Source: Planctomycetota bacterium (GTDB lineage Bacteria > Planctomycetota > UBA1135). Taken from it: DNA of 50,672 nt. The notes under the pieces are model-generated. The model did no database searches. It saw only the letters and a program-made list of their open reading frames with translations, and had not been told where the DNA came from. Below are positions 40,018-49,003 of this stretch, piece by piece (position 1 is the stretch's first letter; every line of letters begins with the position of its first letter). The translations under genes and the position numbers were made by a program. The DNA lies in NCBI GenBank assembly GCA_021776925.1, contig JAJFFB010000001.1, forward strand, positions 1 through 50,672. Reading direction: 5' to 3'.

Positions 40018-41253
40018 TCAGGGCAGGAACTTCTTCGGATCGCGCATCTTGCGCGGCAGGTATTCGTCGATGACGAAGTTCAGGCCCCACTTGGCAAAAG
40101 CCTGCTGCTCGGCGCGCACGCCCATCTTCAGCATCTGCTTGATCGCCTTCTTCCACTTCGGGTGGGCCTGGAAGAAGGGGTCGTTCTTGAGCGCGTCCTT
40201 GGCGCGTTTGACGTCGACCGGCTGCAGCGGGTGGGTGGCGTCGTGCAGGCCGAAGTCCTCGATGTCCTGCGGCGTGACGCCGAGATAGGTCGCCTTGGGC
40301 ACGCAGAAGTTGCGGTTGACGTGCGCCGCCGAACCCGAGCCGACCTTGAGCGTGCGGTAGATGTTGCACATGCCGTAGGGGTCGCAGTCGACGAAAACGT
40401 AGACCGGCAGCTTGAGGTCGTCGCTCAGACGGCGCACGAAACGGCGCGTGGCACGCGTCGGCACGCCGCCCATCTCGACCAGGATGCAGTTGGCGGTGCG
40501 CCAGTAGCGATGGTGGTTGAGACGCTGGAACATGCCGCCGGTCTCGATCGCGAGGACGAAATCGGCCTGGGTCTCGAAGCCGAGGTGGTCGACCGAACTG
40601 GGCACGGTGTAGGCACCGGAACCCATCGCTGCGCAGTCGGAGCGGATCGGATCGAGGGTTTCTGGGTCGCGGTCGATCACGGTGAGCGCGCCGACCACCG
40701 ATCCACCGTGTTCCTCGGGCATGAAGCGCAGCGTTTCGCGGGTGACCTCGTGCACCGAGAACATGCCCTCGATGTCGTCGAGCACGGTGTCGGACTCGCG
40801 CTGTTCGTTGAACTTGGCGTCGCCCCAGTTCTTGGACACGTAGTAAGCCTCTCGTTTGGTGGCGAAGTCTTCCTGGCCGACCATGTCCTTGGCCAGCGCC
40901 ATCAGGCGCAGCGTCTGGGCAAAGGTCTTGACCGAATTCACGTCGAGGGTGCGGGTTTTCAGATTGCCCTTCATCTCGAAGTAACCGGTCTTCTTGTCGT
41001 AGGTGACGTTGGCCAGATTGCGCTGGGGCATCGTCAACTGAGGCAAGCCGCCGGTAGAGCCGGTGCGATAGACCTCGGTGGCGACGCTCTGGATCGAATC
41101 CAGCGCGACCTTGCGCAAGTCCTCTTTGGTCCGGTCGACCGCGGCGCCGGAGGACTTGACCTTGACCGTTTTTTTACCCATGGCCTTCTTGCGCACCGAC
41201 GTCTTTTTGCCGGACGCAGCCTTCTTCTTGGTGGTTTTCTTGCGGGCGCCCAT
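40018..41253 (-). CDS. top6A: DNA topoisomerase VI subunit A (Spo11-like)
   Basis: The 411-residue protein starts at an ATG sharing one base with the stop of the B subunit gene (TGATG). Residues 1-33 are a lysine-rich tail (KKTTKKKAASGKK). The winged-helix domain carries the catalytic Tyr in TKREAYYVSKNWGD, most likely Tyr138. The Toprim domain has ILVEMGGVPTRATRRFV and the metal-binding VFVDCDPYGMCNIYRTLK. C-terminal WGLNFVIDEYLPRK is also typical. With subunit B it forms the type IIB topoisomerase that cuts both strands and passes duplex DNA. The enzyme is standard in archaea and plants and sporadic in bacteria. Confidence 0.92.
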   Translation of the reverse strand: MGARKKTTKKKAASGKKTSVRKKAMGKKTVKVKSSGAAVDRTKEDLRKVALDSIQSVATEVYRTGSTGGLPQLTMPQRNLANVTYDKKTGYFEMKGNLKTRTLDVNSVKTFAQTLRLMALAKDMVGQEDFATKREAYYVSKNWGDAKFNEQRESDTVLDDIEGMFSVHEVTRETLRFMPEEHGGSVVGALTVIDRDPETLDPIRSDCAAMGSGAYTVPSSVDHLGFETQADFVLAIETGGMFQRLNHHRYWRTANCILVEMGGVPTRATRRFVRRLSDDLKLPVYVFVDCDPYGMCNIYRTLKVGSGSAAHVNRNFCVPKATYLGVTPQDIEDFGLHDATHPLQPVDVKRAKDALKNDPFFQAHPKWKKAIKQMLKMGVRAEQQAFAKWGLNFVIDEYLPRKMRDPKKFLP

Positions 41254-43007
41254 CAGATCTTGCGGCTGGTCTCCATCGCCTCTTGCAGGGTCTCGACCAA
41301 TTCGAAGCGGTCCTCGTCGCTGATGCCGAGGATCTCCTGCAGGCCGATGCCGACGTGCGGCAGGTATTGTTCGATGTAATTGCGTTTCTGGAATTCGGAA
41401 GCCACCTTCTTGCCCTTGCGGATATGCATGCCGAGCTTGCGCCCGGCCTCTTGCAGAGCCAGCTTGACCTCCTTGAGGATCTCGGGATAGGGCGCGATCG
41501 CCTCCTTGGCTTCGGAGGTAAACGGCACCCACACGCTGGCCATGTGGATCAGGATCACCGCCGACCCGACCGGCAGCGCGCCGCGCGATTGCGACAGGCC
41601 GTAGTTCTTCCAGGCGGTGGCGAGCACCGACTTGGTGAAGCCGCAGCCCGACTGCTGCGACAACAGCGGCACGCGGTTGGCGAAACGCAGCAGCCGCACC
41701 GGATCGTCGGCGTTGCCGAGCAGGTTCTCGGTGTCGTAGGTGCCGCGTTTTTTGCGCGTCTTGCTGATGTGCCCCTTGGCGTCGACGTCGAGACGCTCCT
41801 CGCCGGGGCGCGACCAGGCGATGCCGACTTCGATCTGGAAGGGGTTGCCGCGGTACACCGACGGCGGTCGCGTGGCGACCGCGTAGAAATCGGCGTCGCA
41901 CTCCTTCATCAATCCTTCGCGGATGAGTTCCTCGCCGATCGGCGACAAGCAGGTCGTCGGCGGCGCCGAGATCTTGGTCTTCTGGATCGCGCGATAGAGC
42001 GAATCGGCTTCCTCGCGCGCGATGCGCGACGGATAGGAGCGCTCCGACAGCCCGGCGGTCTTGATGATCTCTTTGGCCACCTTGGGGCCGACGCGGCAGA
42101 ACTCTTCCTGCAGGAAACCCGACAGCCAGCGCGAATTGGTCGCACGCAGCATCTTCATCAACTCACCGAGCTCGACTCCATAGGGATGCGGCTTGATCTC
42201 GTCGGCGCGCTCGGGCACGTCCTTGACCGCGCGCTCGTAGACGCGCGCCTCTTGCATGCCGGGGGCCAGATAGCTGATGCGCGCGTGCGGATTCGACACC
42301 GCGGTCTGCTTGATGTAGTCGTCGGCCGAGCGCAGACCGCGTTTGTAGTGGGCTTCAAGCCCGATCTCGAAACGCGTGCCCTGTTTCTGGTGCCATTCGG
42401 CGAGTTCCTCGTCCTTGGTGATGACCGGCTTGTTCTTGCTCGAATCGAGCTGGATCTGGAAGTGGTGCGCCTTGCTGCGCTTGGTCTTGGAAATGATCGT
42501 CGGCCCCTTGCCGGTGGTCATCTGGCCGTAGAGCCCGGCGGCGGAAATGCCGATGCCCTGTTGGCCGCGCGACTGCCGCCGACTATGGAACTTGGAGCCG
42601 TAGAGCAGCTTGCCGAAGATGTTGGGGATCTGGGCGCGGACGATGCCGGGGCCGTTGTCCTCGATGACCACGCGGAAGCGGTCTTCCTCGATCTGATGGA
42701 TCTCGATGGTCAGGTCGGGCAGGATGCCACCCTCTTCGCAGGCGTCGAGCGAGTTGTCGACGGCCTCCTTGATCGTGGTCAGGAGGGACTTGCGCGGATT
42801 GTCGAAACCGAGCAGATGTCGGTTCTTGGCGAAGAATTCAGAGACCGAAATCTCTTTCTGCGCCTTCGCCATCTGTTCGGCGGTCAGGTGCTTGGTACGG
42901 GCGGCCACTTGCTCAGGACGGGTTTCAGGGGGGCCGGTTTGGCGTTGTTGAGTTTGGCGGCGATCCGCGTCTATTTCCAGATCCTGGGCCAACAAAAAGC
43001 CGGCCAC
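41253..43007 (-). CDS. top6B: DNA topoisomerase VI subunit B (GHKL ATPase)
   Basis: Up to 584 residues from a GTG at 43007; the ATG at 42872 (before [13 protein letters not shown]) is nearer the usual N-terminus and may be the real start. The GHKL motifs are [17 protein letters not shown] (N box), [31 protein letters not shown] and [14 protein letters not shown] helix-two-turn-helix region (ARISYLAPG to [13 protein letters not shown]) follows, then the transducer with [20 protein letters not shown], which holds the ATP-contacting Lys. All key residues are present, so the pair should be active. It diverges from the sigma-factor gene. Confidence 0.92.
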   Translation of the reverse strand: MAGFLLAQDLEIDADRRQTQQRQTGPPETRPEQVAARTKHLTAEQMAKAQKEISVSEFFAKNRHLLGFDNPRKSLLTTIKEAVDNSLDACEEGGILPDLTIEIHQIEEDRFRVVIEDNGPGIVRAQIPNIFGKLLYGSKFHSRRQSRGQQGIGISAAGLYGQMTTGKGPTIISKTKRSKAHHFQIQLDSSKNKPVITKDEELAEWHQKQGTRFEIGLEAHYKRGLRSADDYIKQTAVSNPHARISYLAPGMQEARVYERAVKDVPERADEIKPHPYGVELGELMKMLRATNSRWLSGFLQEEFCRVGPKVAKEIIKTAGLSERSYPSRIAREEADSLYRAIQKTKISAPPTTCLSPIGEELIREGLMKECDADFYAVATRPPSVYRGNPFQIEVGIAWSRPGEERLDVDAKGHISKTRKKRGTYDTENLLGNADDPVRLLRFANRVPLLSQQSGCGFTKSVLATAWKNYGLSQSRGALPVGSAVILIHMASVWVPFTSEAKEAIAPYPEILKEVKLALQEAGRKLGMHIRKGKKVASEFQKRNYIEQYLPHVGIGLQEILGISDEDRFELVETLQEAMETSRKI

Positions 43008-43210
43008 CTCTAGGAATTTGGAATATCCTAACGCCGGAGGCCGGTAAAGGAGGGGGCAAAAACGGCTTCCGCTCGCATAAACGCCGAATTCATCGATCCT
43101 AAAGACTTTTTTTGAAAGCGCAATCCGAAAACCAACTTTCTAGTTCAGGTAAAGCGAACTCCTAGACGATTGAGATTCAGGCGACCCACCAGGGCGCCCA
43201 CATCCCCAAC
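43008..43210. promoter_or_regulatory. Divergent regulatory region between top6B and the sigma-factor gene
   Basis: This 203-base gap is more AT-rich than its surroundings, with a run of seven T at 43106-43112 and TTGAAA at 43111-43116. It must hold the promoters for the topoisomerase/patatin operon and for the sigma gene. TAGGAT on the minus strand (43030-43025) is a possible -10 for top6B. No pair of -35 and -10 boxes was convincing. No open frame with coding character was seen. Confidence 0.4.
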
Positions 43211-43846
43211 ATGTCCGCCTCATCGCACCCATCCCCCCGGCGACCGCAGGCCGCGGAACGCCCGAACCCAGAGCCCAGCGTCTACGAACTTGAGATTGAA
43301 CAATGGGAAAGCCTTGTTTGGTACGTGGTCAACCGGCTCAAGCCCCGTCTTCCGCATAGCGTCTCCGAAGACGATCTGTACTCGGCCGGCATGCTCGGCC
43401 TGCTCAAGGCCTCGCGTTCCTACGACCCTACGCGCGGTGCCGAGTTCAAGACCTACGCCTACCACCGCGTGCGCGGAGCCATGCTCGACGAGTTGCGCAC
43501 CCTCGACTACCTGCCGCGTTCGCTGCGCGACAAGGCGCGCCAGGAGGGTGTGAACCCGCCAGCGGTGGTCACTCTGCCGACCGACGAAGACGGTTCCGAC
43601 AACCTCGAAGCCGCGGCGCAGGGAACTCCCGAGATCGAAAAAGCCGAACTGCTGGTCCAGCTGCAGGCCGGGATCAGCAGTCTGCCCGAGAAGATGCGCA
43701 TGGTCATGCACCTCTATTACAACGAGGGCAAGCGCATGCGTGAGATCGGTGCGCAACTGCAATTGACCGAGTCCCGCGTCAGCCAGATCCACTCGGCGGC
43801 GGTGGCGCGATTGCGCCGCAGCATGCTGGGCGATCACCAAGACTGA
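43211..43846 (+). CDS. FliA/WhiG-type RNA polymerase sigma factor with reduced region 3
   Basis: The 211-residue protein has a sigma-70 region 2 of FliA type: HSVSEDDLYSAGMLGLLKAS, YDPTRGAEFKTYAYHRVRGA and MLDELRTLDYLPRSLRDKAR. Region 4 is present as SLPEKMRMVMHLYYNEGKRM followed by EIGAQLQLTESRVSQIHS. Between them FliA normally has a region 3 of about 60-70 residues; here there is a linker of about 45 acidic and flexible residues (LPTDEDGSDNLEAAAQG). FliA proteins usually have about 240 residues. It may recognise alternative promoters for motility-type or developmental genes, but no flagellar gene is in the window. The longer plus-strand alternative frames are shadows. Confidence 0.85.
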   Translation: MSASSHPSPRRPQAAERPNPEPSVYELEIEQWESLVWYVVNRLKPRLPHSVSEDDLYSAGMLGLLKASRSYDPTRGAEFKTYAYHRVRGAMLDELRTLDYLPRSLRDKARQEGVNPPAVVTLPTDEDGSDNLEAAAQGTPEIEKAELLVQLQAGISSLPEKMRMVMHLYYNEGKRMREIGAQLQLTESRVSQIHSAAVARLRRSMLGDHQD

Positions 43847-43884
43847 GCCGCATCGGAGCACATCGCCCGGGATACCATGAGGCC

Positions 43885-46170
43885 ATGCCTCGCCCGGTTC
43901 GATCCCGGCTTGTTCCGGTCCTTGCCCTCGGCAGCGCACTGCTGTTGCTGACCTCGTCCGCGCGGGCACAGATGCCTGCGCACAGCCCCAAGACGATCGA
44001 TTACCAGATCGACTGTGCGCTGCTCGACGACCACGTCATCCAGGGCACGGTCACCGCCACCTGGCGCAACCAGAGCGACGCACCGACCTCGGAGCTGTGG
44101 TGGCACGTCTACAACAACGCCTTCGCCGCGCGCGATTCGGTGTTCCTGACCGAGGCCCACCGCATGCAGCACCGCGGCGGTTTGCTGCCGGCCGAGTTCG
44201 GCGGCACCGAGATCCAGGCGGTGCGTCTGCTCGGCCTCGGCCGCATCGACTTCGACACGCGCCCGCCCTTGCCCTGGAACTGGGTGGCGCAGGCCGAGGC
44301 TGCGGACGACCGCACCGTGTTCAAGGCCGATCTGCCCGGCCCGGTCGAACCCGGCCAGTCGGTGGTGATCCAGGTCGAGTTCCAGGCGCGCATGATTCCG
44401 GCTTATCGGCGCAACGGCTGGGGATCCGACGACTACCTGCACGCCGCGCAGTGGTACCCGAAGCTCGGCGTGTTCGAAGAACTGGACGGGGGCATGCAGT
44501 GGAACTGCCCGCCGTATCACCTGCTGGTCGAATTCTACGCCGATTACGCCGATTTCATCGTGCGCCTGACCCTGCCCGAGCGCATCCACGGCAACGTGGT
44601 CGCCAGCGGCGAGCAGCGCGCCGAGGCCGAAACCCTGCCCGATGGGCACACGCGCCACACCTTCTACGCCGAAGACGTGCACGACTTCGCCTGGACGGTC
44701 GATCCGCAGGCGCGCATTCTCGAACGCGAGTGGAACGAGGCCGATTACCGCGACGTCGCCGAAGAACAGAAGGTGGCGGCGGCGCTGGGGCTGCCGGTAG
44801 AGGAGGTGCGGCCGGATTCCGCGGTGCGCATGATCCTGCTGCTGCAGCCCGAGGACGCGGAATACGAAGAGCGTTACTTCACCGCGATCGGGAAGTCGCT
44901 CTATTACTACGGACTGTGGTACGGCGCCTATCCCTATCCGACCATCACCTGCGTCGATCCGGCCAACGACGCCGGGCGCACCGGCGGCATGGAGTACCCG
45001 CGCCTGTTCACCGCCGGGGTGCGCCGCGGCGGGGCACCACTCAGCCTTTCTCCCGAGGGCGTCACGGTGCACGAATTCGGCCACCAGTACTGGTACGGCC
45101 TGGTCGGCACCGATGAATTCCGCCACGCCTGGATGGACGAAGGCTTCTGCACCTTTTCCACCCAGCGCCTGCTGCGCAAGGCATATCCGGCCGCCTGGGC
45201 GACCTACACCGTGCTCGGTCGCCAGCGTTACGGCCGCGCCCCGCTGGCGTGGCCGGCCGCCACCCCCGGCGACCCGCGCGCGATGTTGTCGCTGGCACGC
45301 CTCGAGCTGCCGAGCCTGGGCCAACTGCCGGCACGCTCGGTCGAATTGTGGCGCAGCGACGGCCTGCAGCGCTTCCTTGCCGAGATGCCACCCGCCAGTT
45401 ATTGGCCCCAGGTGCGCCAGGACTCGGTGTACGGCATGCGGCGCAGCTATCGCACCGATTTCTACCAGCCGATGGACACGCCGTCGCTGGCCCTGTTCGA
45501 GGAAGACCTGCGCGGCGTCAACACCTATCGGCGGCCGGCGCTGACCCTCGAGACGATGGCGCGCCTGATGGGCGAGGAGCGCTGGATCCGCACCCTGCGC
45601 GCCTATCACCAGCGCTACCGCTACGGCCACCCGCGGCCGCGCGACTGGTTCGCGGTGGTACGCGAGTTCGCCAGCGGCGCGCGCGTCGGCGCCGACCTGC
45701 CCGGCGGCGGCGTGCCGATCGTGTGGCAGAACTTCTGGGACCAGGCCTACCACGGCAACGAATTGATCGATTTCGGCGTGCACCGGGTGGTCAACCTGCC
45801 GCATTTGGTCCGCGATGAAGCAGCGCCCGGGGGGGTGCGCGAGGCCGATGGCCTGTGGGACATCCACATCGAATTACGCCGCTTCGGCGCCTTCGAGGTG
45901 CCGGTGGTGGTCGAAGCCACCTTCGCCGATGGCACCGTGTCGCGGCGCGTCTGGGACGGCCGCGAGAGCACCTGGGCGTGGCGCCAGCTGGGCAGTGACC
46001 AACGCGTCGCGCAGGTGGTGGTCGATCCGGATCGGGTGCTGGTACTCGATCGCAACTGGCTCAACAACTCCCGTCTGGTTGACCTGAATCAGGATTTCGC
46101 AATCCGCGCCGGCCTGCGCGCCCTGCTGTGGGCGCAGTCGGTGCTGCACTACTTCGGAGGAGTCGGATGA
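43885..46170 (+). CDS. Exported M1-family zinc metallopeptidase
   Basis: The 761-residue protein starts with a signal peptide (RLVPVLALGSALLLLTSSARA). The N-terminal 300 residues are the beta-saddle domain of M1 aminopeptidases. The substrate motif is GGMEYPRLF near residue 369. The zinc site is HEFGH (His396, Glu397, His400) with the third ligand Glu419 in WMDEGF, the normal spacing. The C-terminal half is helical with poor match to classic aminopeptidase N. It probably cuts peptides or proteins in the periplasm. Its stop overlaps the next gene (ATGA), so the two are coupled. Confidence 0.9.
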   Translation: MPRPVRSRLVPVLALGSALLLLTSSARAQMPAHSPKTIDYQIDCALLDDHVIQGTVTATWRNQSDAPTSELWWHVYNNAFAARDSVFLTEAHRMQHRGGLLPAEFGGTEIQAVRLLGLGRIDFDTRPPLPWNWVAQAEAADDRTVFKADLPGPVEPGQSVVIQVEFQARMIPAYRRNGWGSDDYLHAAQWYPKLGVFEELDGGMQWNCPPYHLLVEFYADYADFIVRLTLPERIHGNVVASGEQRAEAETLPDGHTRHTFYAEDVHDFAWTVDPQARILEREWNEADYRDVAEEQKVAAALGLPVEEVRPDSAVRMILLLQPEDAEYEERYFTAIGKSLYYYGLWYGAYPYPTITCVDPANDAGRTGGMEYPRLFTAGVRRGGAPLSLSPEGVTVHEFGHQYWYGLVGTDEFRHAWMDEGFCTFSTQRLLRKAYPAAWATYTVLGRQRYGRAPLAWPAATPGDPRAMLSLARLELPSLGQLPARSVELWRSDGLQRFLAEMPPASYWPQVRQDSVYGMRRSYRTDFYQPMDTPSLALFEEDLRGVNTYRRPALTLETMARLMGEERWIRTLRAYHQRYRYGHPRPRDWFAVVREFASGARVGADLPGGGVPIVWQNFWDQAYHGNELIDFGVHRVVNLPHLVRDEAAPGGVREADGLWDIHIELRRFGAFEVPVVVEATFADGTVSRRVWDGRESTWAWRQLGSDQRVAQVVVDPDRVLVLDRNWLNNSRLVDLNQDFAIRAGLRALLWAQSVLHYFGGVG

Positions 46171-47120
46171 AACCCTCCGCGTTGCGCAATCTGGGGGCTG
46201 GCGCGCGCCTCGCGCTGAGCGCCCCGCGCGTGCTGCTATGCCTGTGGGCGGTGCAGTTCCTGTTCGCCCTGGTGGTTGCGGTCCCGGTCCACGGCAGCGC
46301 ACTCGAACACCTGGCGCCGGTTGCCGGTTTCGTCGAGGACCAGGCCAACGCCGGCCTGCGCTTGTTGCCGGCGTGGTTGTTCGAGGACTGGGCGCGCACC
46401 GATCCGGGCGGACTCGCTGCCGCCGGCGCGGTGGTCGCGCCGCTGATGTTGCTGGCCAGTTTGTTCGGCGTGCTGCTCGCCAGCGGCTGGATGCACCTCG
46501 CCCTCGACCCCAAACCGAGCCACGGTTTGCGCCGTTTCTTCGCCGGTGCGGGCGAGCACTTCTTCCCCTTCTTGCGCTTGTGGGTGATGGCGCTGGCGCT
46601 GTACGCCTTCGCCACCTGGTTGCTGTGGGGGAGTCCCGGCGGCGCGCTGCAGGATTGGCTGTTGAACGACCGCCCACCCGCCGCCGCCGCCGACGAGCGC
46701 TGGGGCCGCGGCGTCGAGATCGGCTTCTCACTGGTCTACGCCTTGCTCCTGCTGCAGATCGAGGTGGTGGTCGACCTGGCGCGCGCTTCCTTGGTGGCGG
46801 CAAAGCGCCAATCGGCGGTCAGCGCGCTGCTGCGGGCGATGGCCTTCTGGCTGCGCCACGGCTGGAGCGCGCTGAAACTGGTGGGCAGCGGCCTGCTGCT
46901 GGAAGGGCTGTGGATCGGGCTGCTGGTGTCGATGACCGGCTGGGCCGGGCTGCCGCTGTGGGGGCTGGCGCTGCTGCTGCCGTGGGGCCGCATCGCCCTG
47001 CGTGGGGCGCGTTGGAGCGGCCTGGCGCTGCTTTACCACCAATGGACCCACCCGGCGCCGGCGCAAAAGTCGCGGCCGCTGGACGAGGGCACTGTCTGGG
47101 CGGAAGACTCGGCGGCATAA
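46167..47120 (+). CDS. Polytopic membrane protein of unknown function
   Basis: From the ATG at 46167, which overlaps the M1 peptidase stop and has GGAGG upstream (46158-46162), the protein has 317 residues. About six hydrophobic helices are visible (VLLCLWAVQFLFALVVAVPV, LAAAGAVVAPLMLLASLFGV, LRLWVMALALYAFATWLLWG, GFSLVYALLLLQIEVVVDLA, LLLEGLWIGLLVSMTGWAGL and LWGLALLLPWGRIALRG). Arg-rich loops suggest cytoplasmic faces. Coupled translation with an exported peptidase suggests a shared envelope role. No family was recognised. Confidence 0.75.
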   Translation: MKPSALRNLGAGARLALSAPRVLLCLWAVQFLFALVVAVPVHGSALEHLAPVAGFVEDQANAGLRLLPAWLFEDWARTDPGGLAAAGAVVAPLMLLASLFGVLLASGWMHLALDPKPSHGLRRFFAGAGEHFFPFLRLWVMALALYAFATWLLWGSPGGALQDWLLNDRPPAAAADERWGRGVEIGFSLVYALLLLQIEVVVDLARASLVAAKRQSAVSALLRAMAFWLRHGWSALKLVGSGLLLEGLWIGLLVSMTGWAGLPLWGLALLLPWGRIALRGARWSGLALLYHQWTHPAPAQKSRPLDEGTVWAEDSAA

Positions 47121-47214
47121 TGTGCGGCCGCCCCGCCGCGGCCCGCGCCTTGGTGCACAGACCACCAAGCGTCCGCGCCCTTGGGGGCGCCCTCTTCGTA
47201 GACTAAAAAGAACC

Positions 47215-47694
47215 ATGAAGCCGCTCACCGCCAAGGACCTGATGACCCCGCGCCTGATGGCCGTCAGTCGGCACGACACGCTGCGCAATCTGGTCGATTT
47301 CCTGCGCGACAACCAGATCCACGGTGCCGCGGTGCAAGAGGGCGACCGGCTGGTCGGTGTGGTTTCCTATACCGACGTGGTGGTGTACCTGTCGGACGAG
47401 GCGGTCGACGAGGAATACAGCTTCTCGAACATGTTTGCGAGTGATGGCGAGGTGCCCGATCACATGGCGCTGCGCCTCGACGCCGCCAACGTCGACGACG
47501 TCATGACCCCGGCGGTGTTCACCGTCGATCAGGCGTGCACCGCGGGCGAGGTTGCAGCTTTGATGAAGGAAAAAGGCATTCATCGCGCGGTGGTCACCGA
47601 AGAGGGCGCTGCGGTCGGCGTGATCAGCACCACTGATCTCGTTGATGCGGTGATCCGCTACGAGAAAGCGGTTTCCGGTCAGATTGCAGGCTGA
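47215..47694 (+). CDS. Tandem CBS-domain protein
   Basis: From the ATG at 47215 the protein has 159 residues and consists of two CBS motifs: AKDLMTPRLMAVSRHDTLRN to LVGVVSYTDVVVYL, and VDDVMTPAVFTVDQACTAGE to AVGVISTTDLVDAV. Such paired CBS (Bateman) modules bind adenosine nucleotides and act as energy or redox sensors. The frame is open upstream, but that part is GC-rich noise crossing an apparent intergenic region (47121-47214). A CATAAT at 47116-47121 could be its -10. The partner is unknown. Confidence 0.85.
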   Translation: MKPLTAKDLMTPRLMAVSRHDTLRNLVDFLRDNQIHGAAVQEGDRLVGVVSYTDVVVYLSDEAVDEEYSFSNMFASDGEVPDHMALRLDAANVDDVMTPAVFTVDQACTAGEVAALMKEKGIHRAVVTEEGAAVGVISTTDLVDAVIRYEKAVSGQIAG

Positions 47695-47771
47695 GGAAGA
47701 TTGCCTCTTGGCCGGGGATTATTCCAGGTTTTGCCTGTCATAACGGAGATTGGGGCTTATGGGTTGGCCAT

Positions 47772-47803
47772 GTGGGGAAGTGACAGAAACGTCATTTCCC
47801 CAC
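47772..47803. promoter_or_regulatory. 13-bp inverted repeat upstream of the porin gene
   Basis: GTGGGGAAGTGAC and GTCATTTCCCCAC pair over 13 bp with one G-T wobble and a 6-base loop (AGAAAC). It ends 19 bases before the porin ATG at 47823. No U-tract follows, so an operator or a 5'-leader hairpin is as likely as a terminator for the CBS gene. The arm shares TTTCCCCA with the hairpin at 49299. Confidence 0.5.
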
Positions 47804-47822
47804 CTTCACCCATCAACCAATC

Positions 47823-48992
47823 ATGGATCGAGCCATACAAAAAGCGGCCATCTGCCTTGCGGCACTGGCTGGATTAGCGCCGTCCATCGCTGCCCAGGAG
47901 CCCGAGCCTCAGGAAGAGTACGTCACTCTCGAAGAGTTCGACGAGGCCATGGAAGAAATGGAAGCGATGAAGGACCTGCTCAGCCAGGCCCAGTCCGGCA
48001 GCAGGAATTTCCTTCTGTCCGGATTCCTCACGGCCAACTACTTCGATACCGCCGACGGTCCTTCTGCCTTCGGCGCTGGATTCAACCCGGTCATCTTGTG
48101 GAAGGTCAGTGACAAGCTCATGGTCGAATCGGAACTCGAGATGGGCGCCGGAGGCGGCGGTCATGGTGGTTCCACGATCGAACTCGGCTACGCGCAGGTC
48201 TCCTACGTGGCCAACAAGTGGATGACCATTGGCGCGGGCAAATTCCTCTCGCCCTTCGGTCAGTTCAACGAACGCTTCCACCCCAGCTGGATCAATCGCC
48301 TACCCACCGCGCCTTTCTTTGCTTCCCACGAAGGGATCGTCCCAAGCTCCTTGATCGGCGCTCAGATCCGTGGCGGAGGCTGGGCCGGTTCAGGCCAGTG
48401 GCGTTACGCCCTGTTCGTTTCCAATGGTCCGGTCGGACACGAGGAAGAGGCAGAGGGCGTGGCTTCCGAAGAAGGTGAGACCGAGTTCCTGGACTTTTCC
48501 GGCAGCAGCGTCCAAATGCAGAACAAAGCGGTGGGCGGCCGGGTGGCCTACCTGCCAATGCCGTGGATGGAAATCGGGGTTTCCGGCATGAGCGCTTCGG
48601 TGCCAGGTGACGAAATTGCCGACATGACCCTCCTCGGTGTCGACCTGACCGCCACCAAGGTGTTGGATTCCGGAACCTTGCGAGTCGACGGAGAATTCGT
48701 CCAAGCAACCCTTGAACACGAAAGCAAGGACGAATGGGAAGGCGGCTACGGTCAGGTTGCGTACCGACCGAATCTAGGCGAGAGCATCATCAGTAACTTC
48801 GAGGGTGTGATTCGCTACGACTGGCTCGGATTCCCCGACGGCATTCCGTCCGAAGATGAACCAAAGCGCTGGACAGCAGGCCTCAACTACTGGCTCAACG
48901 CCACCACGACGGTGAAGTTCGCTGTGGAGCAACTCGATCTCCACGACGAAAATGACATCAGCTTCCTCCTCCAACTTGCCATCGGGCTCTAG
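47823..48992 (+). CDS. Predicted outer-membrane beta-barrel porin
   Basis: The 389-residue protein has a signal peptide (ICLAALAGLAPSIAAQ) and a short acidic coiled-coil (residues 30-55, LEEFDEAMEEMEAMKDLLSQ). Alternating amphipathic strands then run to the end: FLLSGFLTANYFDTADG, LMVESELEMGAGGGGHGGST, WMTIGAGKFLSPFGQFNERF and VGGRVAYLPMPWMEIGVSGM. GKFLSPFGQFNER is a segment often seen in porins for small solutes or phosphate. It ends with a barrel-type C-terminal strand (FLLQLAIGL). Codon use is clearly less GC-rich than in upstream genes, which may mean high expression or transfer. The solute is unknown. The next gene begins 11 bases later. Confidence 0.82.
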   Translation: MDRAIQKAAICLAALAGLAPSIAAQEPEPQEEYVTLEEFDEAMEEMEAMKDLLSQAQSGSRNFLLSGFLTANYFDTADGPSAFGAGFNPVILWKVSDKLMVESELEMGAGGGGHGGSTIELGYAQVSYVANKWMTIGAGKFLSPFGQFNERFHPSWINRLPTAPFFASHEGIVPSSLIGAQIRGGGWAGSGQWRYALFVSNGPVGHEEEAEGVASEEGETEFLDFSGSSVQMQNKAVGGRVAYLPMPWMEIGVSGMSASVPGDEIADMTLLGVDLTATKVLDSGTLRVDGEFVQATLEHESKDEWEGGYGQVAYRPNLGESIISNFEGVIRYDWLGFPDGIPSEDEPKRWTAGLNYWLNATTTVKFAVEQLDLHDENDISFLLQLAIGL

Positions 48993-49003
48993 GGGATTCC
49001 GTC

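Noticed and set aside
38923..41379. An 818-codon plus-strand open frame across patatin and top6A
   Set aside because: It is antisense to two genes with full catalytic motifs and has no domain of its own.
43099..43125. TAAAGACT followed by a possible FliA-type -10 upstream of the sigma gene
   Set aside because: The -35-like TAAAGACT is good, but no GCCGATAA-like -10 follows at the right distance (three of eight matches). Self-activation by the FliA-like sigma is not supported.
43834..45867. A 677-codon minus-strand open frame over the M1 peptidase
   Set aside because: The plus strand encodes a signal peptide and an HEFGH zinc site with correct spacing. The minus frame is a shadow.
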